A stretch of 64,000 bases of DNA, taken from the NCBI RefSeq assembly GCF_000519185.1, contig NZ_JAFA01000010.1, positions 86,785 through 150,784 of the forward strand, written 5' to 3'. Under the pieces are notes generated by a model, which worked only from the letters and a program-made list of their open reading frames with translations, searched no databases and was not told the origin of the DNA. The position numbers and the translations under genes were made by a program. This document shows positions 59,673 through 64,000 of this stretch, piece by piece. Within the stretch, counting starts at the first letter, position 1. Each line of letters begins with the position of its first letter. The stretch is from Paraburkholderia nodosa DSM 21604 (lineage in GTDB: Bacteria > Pseudomonadota > Gammaproteobacteria > Burkholderiales > Burkholderiaceae).

Positions 59673-61067
59673 TCAAGCGGCTTTAGCGGACTGACTCGCG
59701 AGGTAGCGGTCGATCGCGCGCGCGGCGAGCTTGCCGTCCTGCACGGCCTGCACGGTGAGATCGGTTGCGCCATGGGCTGCGCAGTCGCCGCCCGCGAATA
59801 CGCCTTCGATGGATGTCGCACCATCCGCATCCACGGCAATGCGCGCGCCGCCCGCGGTAAGTTGCAGGGCATCGAGGCCGACCAGACCTTCTGGCAAGAG
59901 CTTTTGGCCAATGGCTTTCAGGACCATGTCGGCTTCTACACGCACGATCTCGCCGGTGCCGCGCAACGCGCCGTCCGCATCGAGCGCGGTGCGCTCGAAC
60001 TCCACGGCCTGCACGCAGGTGTCGCCGGTAATGCGCAGCGGCTTCATCCATTCGATCAGCACCACGCCCTGCGCGCGTGCGAATTCCTGTTCGGCCCAAG
60101 TGGCGCTCATCTGCGCCGCGCCGCGGCGATACGCAAGCGTCACCTGCTCGGCGCCCAATTTGCGGCTTTGCACGGCGGCATCGATGGCCGTATTGCCGCC
60201 GCCGATCACCACCACCTTGTGGCCCACCGCAAGCGTAGAAAGATCGTCGGCTTCGCGCAGGCGTGCGATAAATTCCACAGCATCGCGCACGCCGTCGAGC
60301 GCTTCGCCTTCAACGGAAAGCGCTTGCGTGCCGCCGAGGCCCACGCCGATGAACACGGCGTCATACGCGGCTCGTAATTCAGTAAGCGTGACGTCACGGC
60401 CAAGCCGCTGTCCCTGACGTATTTCGATCCCGCCGATGGAAAGCAGCCATTGCACTTCGCGCTGTGCAAAATCGTCGACGACCTTGTACGCCGCGATGCC
60501 GTATTCGTTGAGGCCGCCCGGCTTTTCGCCGGCGTCGAACACGCTCACGCGATGCCCGGCGAGCGCAAGCTTATGCGCGCAGGCAAGCCCCGCCGGTCCG
60601 GCCCCGACCACGGCCACGCGCCGTCCCGTCTCGCTCGCGCGTTTGAAGAGCGCTGGCGCGCCGGCGGCTTCGCGCGCCATCTGAAAGTCAGTGGCATGGC
60701 GCTGCAGCGCGCCGATCTGGACTGGTTCGCCATCCTGATGATTCCGGACACACGCGCCTTCGCAGAGAATTTCGGTTGGGCAGACACGCGCACACGTGCC
60801 GCCCAGCGGATTCGCGCTCAATATGTCGCGCGCCGCGCCCTTGAGATTGCCATTGCCGATCTTGCGGATAAAGCCCGGAATGTCGATGCCGGTCGGGCAA
60901 GCGGCAACGCAGGGCGCGTCGTAACAGTAGTGGCAGCGGTCGGCGGCGATGACGGCTGCAATGTTGGAGAGTGGCGGCGCGACGTCGGCAAAATTGCAGC
61001 CAAGCTGTTCGGCCGTGAGGCCGCCAGGCGCGATGCCGTCGGCGGCATTCGAGTTGGGCTGGGACAT
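59673..61067 (-). CDS. preT: NAD-dependent dihydropyrimidine dehydrogenase subunit PreT
   Basis: 464 residues. The N-terminal Fe-S region has CHYCYDAPCVAACP and GGTCARVCPTEILCEGAC cysteines. An FAD domain begins VAVVGAGPAGLACAHKLAL, and a second nucleotide site (VVVIGGGNTAIDAA) binds NAD. EGVFAGGDC closes the FAD site. The protein passes electrons from NADH to PreA. Starts at MSQPNSN; the longer upstream start overlaps unlikely sequence. It begins 123 bases after hydC. Confidence 0.95.
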   Translation of the reverse strand: MSQPNSNAADGIAPGGLTAEQLGCNFADVAPPLSNIAAVIAADRCHYCYDAPCVAACPTGIDIPGFIRKIGNGNLKGAARDILSANPLGGTCARVCPTEILCEGACVRNHQDGEPVQIGALQRHATDFQMAREAAGAPALFKRASETGRRVAVVGAGPAGLACAHKLALAGHRVSVFDAGEKPGGLNEYGIAAYKVVDDFAQREVQWLLSIGGIEIRQGQRLGRDVTLTELRAAYDAVFIGVGLGGTQALSVEGEALDGVRDAVEFIARLREADDLSTLAVGHKVVVIGGGNTAIDAAVQSRKLGAEQVTLAYRRGAAQMSATWAEQEFARAQGVVLIEWMKPLRITGDTCVQAVEFERTALDADGALRGTGEIVRVEADMVLKAIGQKLLPEGLVGLDALQLTAGGARIAVDADGATSIEGVFAGGDCAAHGATDLTVQAVQDGKLAARAIDRYLASQSAKAA

Positions 61068-61190
61068 CCGGATGCTCCTTGCGAGGCAAAACACGGGTCC
61101 GCCGGCTGTGCGCGACGCGCGCAGCCGGTACGTGGGGACAACGGGAAAGCAAACGCGGCTCTCAGGCCGCTTGCGTTGGCGTCAAAGGCG

Positions 61191-62456
61191 TCAGCCGGGT
61201 TCGCTCGCGCGTTCGAGCATGGCGTGCAGCAGCACGTTCGCGCCCGCCTCGATCCATTCGATCGTCGCATCCTCGACTTCGTTGTGACTGATGCCGTCGA
61301 TGCATGGCACGAACACCATCGAAGTCGGCGCGACCGTCGCGAGATAGCACGCGTCGTGGCCCGCGCCCGAAACGATCTCGCGGTTCGAGTAGCCAAAGCG
61401 CTCCGCTGCCGCGCGCACGGAGTTCACGCAGGCCTTGTCGAACGGCACCGGTGCGTAGTAGAAAATCTGCTCGACCTGCGCTTCGAGCTTGCCTTGCCCG
61501 GCAATCCTTTCGATTCCTTCGCGCAATTCGGCGTCCATCTGCGAGAGCACGTCGTCCTCTGGATGACGGAAATCGATGGTAAAAAACACACGGCCCGGAA
61601 TCACGTTGCGAGAATTCGGATGCACCTGCATCATGCCGACCGTCGCGCAGGCTAGCGGCGCGTGGCGCAGGCCAATTTCGTTGACGAGCTGCACGACTCG
61701 CGAGGCGCCCAGCAGCGCGTCGCGGCGGCGCGGCATCGGCGTCGGGCCCGCGTGCGCTTCCTGCCCCGTGAGCACGACTTCGTACCAGCGCTGCCCCTGC
61801 GCGTCCGTCACGACACCGATGGTCTTGTTTTCGGCTTCGAGTATCGGCCCCTGCTCGATATGCAGTTCGAACGCCGCGTGAATCTTGCGCCCGCCGCACG
61901 GCAGTTCGCCCGCATAGCCGATGCGCTGCAATTCCTCGCCGATGGTCTTGCCGTCGACATCCTTGCGCGAGAGCCCGTAGTCGAGCGTAAAGACGCCTGC
62001 AAACACGCCCGAGGCGACCATGGCCGGCGCGAAACGCGAGCCTTCCTCGTTGGTCCAGATCACGGTTTCAACGGGGCGCTCGGTTTGAATGCCGTGATCG
62101 TTGAGCGAGCGGATCACCTCGAGCCCGCCCAGCACGCCATAGATGCCGTCGAAGCGCCCGCCCGTGGGCTGAGAGTCGGCGTGCGAACCGGTCATCACCG
62201 GCGGCAGGTCGTTGTTGCGCCCCGCGCGGCGCATGAACACGTTGCCCATCTGGTCGACGCTCACGGTGCAGCCCGCCTCCTTCGCCCATTGGACGATGAG
62301 ATCGCGCCCTGACTTGTCGAGATCGGTGAGCGCGAGACGGCATACGCCGCCCTTGGGCGTGGCGCCGATTTTCGCCATCTCCATCAGGCTGTCCCACAAA
62401 CGCTGGCCGTTCACGTGAATCGCGGTCGTCAGCGCGGCTTCGCTTACTGCGTTCAT
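61191..62456 (-). CDS. hydC: Beta-ureidopropionase / N-carbamoyl amidase (HydC/AmaB, M20 family)
   Basis: 421 residues. Hydrolyses N-carbamoyl-beta-alanine to beta-alanine, CO2 and ammonia, the last step of reductive pyrimidine degradation. The zinc ligands are visible: MTGSHADSQ (His, then Asp in GRFDGIYGV), TNEEGSRFAP (Glu pair), FELHIEQGP (His) and late DGISHNEVED (His). AAFELHIEQGPILE is characteristic of the allantoate/ureidopropionase group. GGAGG upstream fixes the ATG at 62456. First gene of the operon, divergent from the RutR-like gene. Confidence 0.93.
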   Translation of the reverse strand: MNAVSEAALTTAIHVNGQRLWDSLMEMAKIGATPKGGVCRLALTDLDKSGRDLIVQWAKEAGCTVSVDQMGNVFMRRAGRNNDLPPVMTGSHADSQPTGGRFDGIYGVLGGLEVIRSLNDHGIQTERPVETVIWTNEEGSRFAPAMVASGVFAGVFTLDYGLSRKDVDGKTIGEELQRIGYAGELPCGGRKIHAAFELHIEQGPILEAENKTIGVVTDAQGQRWYEVVLTGQEAHAGPTPMPRRRDALLGASRVVQLVNEIGLRHAPLACATVGMMQVHPNSRNVIPGRVFFTIDFRHPEDDVLSQMDAELREGIERIAGQGKLEAQVEQIFYYAPVPFDKACVNSVRAAAERFGYSNREIVSGAGHDACYLATVAPTSMVFVPCIDGISHNEVEDATIEWIEAGANVLLHAMLERASEPG

Positions 62457-62804
62457 GCGTGTCCTCCTTTCCGTGTTCGTCAAACGTGCATTGGTGCCAC
62501 CTTCTGGGGCGGGAAGAGCCATGGCGGTGCACGCTCGAATGGCGCTTCGCGACTCCCGAAACCTCGCCCCGCGAATCCTGTCCGATTGGACAGGTTGTAG
62601 ACGATAAACTTTGCGAATTCAATGCGGTGTTACCAGCGAGAAGCGTGCCATCGATGCTGCAGTGCGTGAAAACGCCCCGCGCTCCGCGCGTTTTCCCCGA
62701 GGGCGGTGAATGCACGAGGCGCTTACATCGTGACTACAATGAAGCCGACATGGGCGGCGCGCCAGCCGTGCGCCGCCTTTTCCCTTCTGAACGGACCGAC
62801 CATC
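62457..62804. other. Divergent control region of the pyrimidine-degradation genes
   Basis: No gene seen. It holds the palindrome at 62577-62594. A second dyad, GAAAACGC (62668-62675) and GCGTTTTC (62688-62695), has a GC-rich 12-base loop; as it lies between divergent genes it is unlikely to be a terminator. Confidence 0.5.
62577..62594. promoter_or_regulatory. Palindrome CCTGTCC-GATT-GGACAGG, candidate RutR-type operator
   Basis: Perfect 7-bp arms around a 4-base centre, in the hydC/regulator intergenic region. It recalls the E. coli RutR pattern (GACCA-N2-TGGTC) in size and symmetry, though the bases differ. Best single candidate for the regulator binding site. Confidence 0.55.
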
Positions 62805-63524
62805 ATGCGCGACGACGAACCCACCACGCGAGCCGCGGCCCACGCGATGCGCGTCACGGCGCTGATGCGGGAGGCCGCTGACGCAACGCACAAGCCGCGC
62901 CGGCGCAAAGCCGCCATTCGCGAGTCGAACGAAGCGCATCTGCTCGCCTGCGCGGAAGCCGTGTTCGCCGAGCGCGGCTTCGAAGGCGCGAGCACGGCGC
63001 TGATCGCGGAGCGCGCGGGCCTGCCGAAGGCCAATCTGCACTACTACTTCCCGACCAAGCTCGCGCTCTACTGGCGCGTGCTCGACGATCTGTTCGAGGA
63101 ATGGAACGCGGCCGCCAACACTTTCGACGCGAGCGACGATCCGGTCGAGGCCATTGGCGGTTACGTGCGCGCGAAGATGGAACTCTCGCGGCGCAGGCCG
63201 CTCGGATCGAAAGTGTGGGCGAACGAGATCATCAGCGGTGCGACGCATATGCAGGACATCCTGCTCAAGCGTGTGAAGCCCTGGATGGAAACGCGCGTGA
63301 AGCTGATCGACCGCTGGATTGCGGAAGGATTGCTCGCCCCCGTCGATCCGAAAACCCTGCTTTTCATGATCTGGGCGACTACGCAGCACTATGCCGATTT
63401 CGAGGCGCAAATCCGCGCGCTCTCGGGCAAGCGCGCGCTTTCATCGGCGGGGTTCGAGGCGAGCACCGAGGATGTGGTGCGGTTGATTTTGCGCGCGTGT
63501 GGAGCGCGTTCGCCTGGGCTTTGA
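62805..63524 (+). CDS. rutR: TetR-family regulator, RutR-like
   Basis: 239 residues. The N-terminal ~45 residues are an Arg/Ala-rich extension. The TetR helix-turn-helix reads GASTALIAERAGLPKANLHYYFPTKLALYWRVLD, like E. coli RutR text (KTNLLYYFPSKEALY). The effector domain shares LEVSR-, EMxxGAxxM- and FMIWATTQHYADF-type elements with RutR (here KMELSRRRPLG, NEIISGATHMQ, LFMIWATTQHYADFEAQI). It would sense a pyrimidine (uracil) and repress the divergent degradation operon. The ribosome site is weak; another ATG lies at 62846. Confidence 0.85.
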   Translation: MRDDEPTTRAAAHAMRVTALMREAADATHKPRRRKAAIRESNEAHLLACAEAVFAERGFEGASTALIAERAGLPKANLHYYFPTKLALYWRVLDDLFEEWNAAANTFDASDDPVEAIGGYVRAKMELSRRRPLGSKVWANEIISGATHMQDILLKRVKPWMETRVKLIDRWIAEGLLAPVDPKTLLFMIWATTQHYADFEAQIRALSGKRALSSAGFEASTEDVVRLILRACGARSPGL

Positions 63525-63566
63525 ACGAAGCGCGCCCTCGCTCCGAGGATTTCTGCGGCCGTTATC

Positions 63567-64000
63567 TCAGCGATAAAACTCCGAAGGCGCGACGCCGAAA
63601 TGCCGCTTGAACATCGCAGCAAACGCGCTCTGGCTCGTGTAGCCGTGATCGAGCGCAACGGTGACGATCTTCTCGCCGCGCGCGAGTCGCTCGAGCGCCA
63701 GAAAGAGCCGCGCATGCCGGCGCCAGCGCCCGAGCGTCATGCCAGTCTCGCGCTGGAACGCCCGGTGCAGCGTGCGCTCCGCCATGCCCAGCCTGTGCGC
63801 CCAATCCGCGACTTCGTGCGGCGCATCCGGCGCGTCGATGATCGCGTCGCAGAGCGTGCGCAGTCGCGTGTCGACAGGCCAGGGTAAATACAGCGGCAGA
63901 CGCGGTATGACCGCGAGTTCGGCGAGCAACAAACGCATGAGCAAATCGTGACGGCCGCCCGGCGCGTAGTCGAGCGGCACGTCCACCGCGCCGAGAATCA
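63567..64000 (-). CDS. AraC-family transcriptional regulator (5' end outside window)
   Basis: The frame is open to the window edge; 144 residues are present. The C-terminal AraC double helix-turn-helix is clear: VADWAHRLGMAERTLHRAFQRETGMTLGRWRRHARL then ALDHGYTSQSAFAAMFKRHFGVAPSEF, the AraC signature. The upstream part belongs to an N-terminal cupin-like sensing domain that lies outside. It converges with the rutR-like gene, about 40 bases apart. Confidence 0.92.
   Translation of the reverse strand, partial: ILGAVDVPLDYAPGGRHDLLMRLLLAELAVIPRLPLYLPWPVDTRLRTLCDAIIDAPDAPHEVADWAHRLGMAERTLHRAFQRETGMTLGRWRRHARLFLALERLARGEKIVTVALDHGYTSQSAFAAMFKRHFGVAPSEFYR

Overview
The window is about 64 kb of high-GC DNA with dense, mostly short-gapped bacterial genes. 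Gene content (isocitrate lyase of the ~530-residue proteobacterial type, an acetoacetate decarboxylase / 3-hydroxybutyrate dehydrogenase / patatin operon, a PreTA-type pyrimidine-degradation cluster, many LysR/TetR regulators) points to a betaproteobacterium of the Burkholderiaceae, probably Paraburkholderia, Caballeronia or Burkholderia. That placement is inferred from gene content only; there is no rRNA or other phylogenetic marker here.

Layout. 0-2.4 kb: end of a ClC-type channel gene, then aceA (glyoxylate shunt) with a palindrome upstream and a strong terminator downstream. 2.5-4.9 kb: small stress or unknown genes (HVA1/DUF2945, unknown, OsmC, double-GNAT). 4.9-9.4 kb: a minus-strand ABC ATPase / FtsX-type permease / AttH-like lipocalin operon. 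9.4-14.5 kb: ferritin-like, SRPBCC, a LolA-like unknown, an orphan fucosyltransferase-like protein, DUF2784 and a flavin monooxygenase. 14.5-18.3 kb: LysR regulator divergent from a GST plus a three-domain FMN/FAD/2Fe-2S oxidoreductase. At 18.6 kb a deletion scar joins the 3' ends of a divergent hydrolase/LysR pair. 19.6-25 kb: a tandem degenerate HD-GYP/LuxR protein, a 4 x 29 bp tandem repeat, two unknown small genes and a convergent hybrid kinase/response-regulator pair. 25.6-28.5 kb: the adc-hbdH-patatin ketone-body operon.

29.7-45.7 kb is the centrepiece: one minus-strand cellulose operon, bcsD-bcsP-bcsA-bcsB-bcsB'-bcsC followed by four acetylation genes (SGNH/WssF-like, AlgF, AlgI, AlgX/J). 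It joins the crystalline-cellulose marker BcsD to a Pseudomonas wss-like cellulose-acetylation module, has two diverged adjacent bcsB genes, and lacks recognisable bcsZ and bcsQ. BcsA keeps all catalytic motifs and an intact PilZ c-di-GMP site. The upstream AT-rich region carries two LacI/PurR-like palindromes about 200 bp apart.

46-55 kb: a DHA2 drug exporter, a lipoprotein lipase, a TetR/DUF4188 divergent pair with two operator-like sites, a second patatin, a GST, a low-GC phosphoribosyltransferase and a class 3 lipase. 55.2-63.5 kb: a complete reductive pyrimidine pathway (HydC, PreT, PreA, NCS1 permease, HydA) divergent from a RutR-like regulator. The window ends inside an AraC-family gene.
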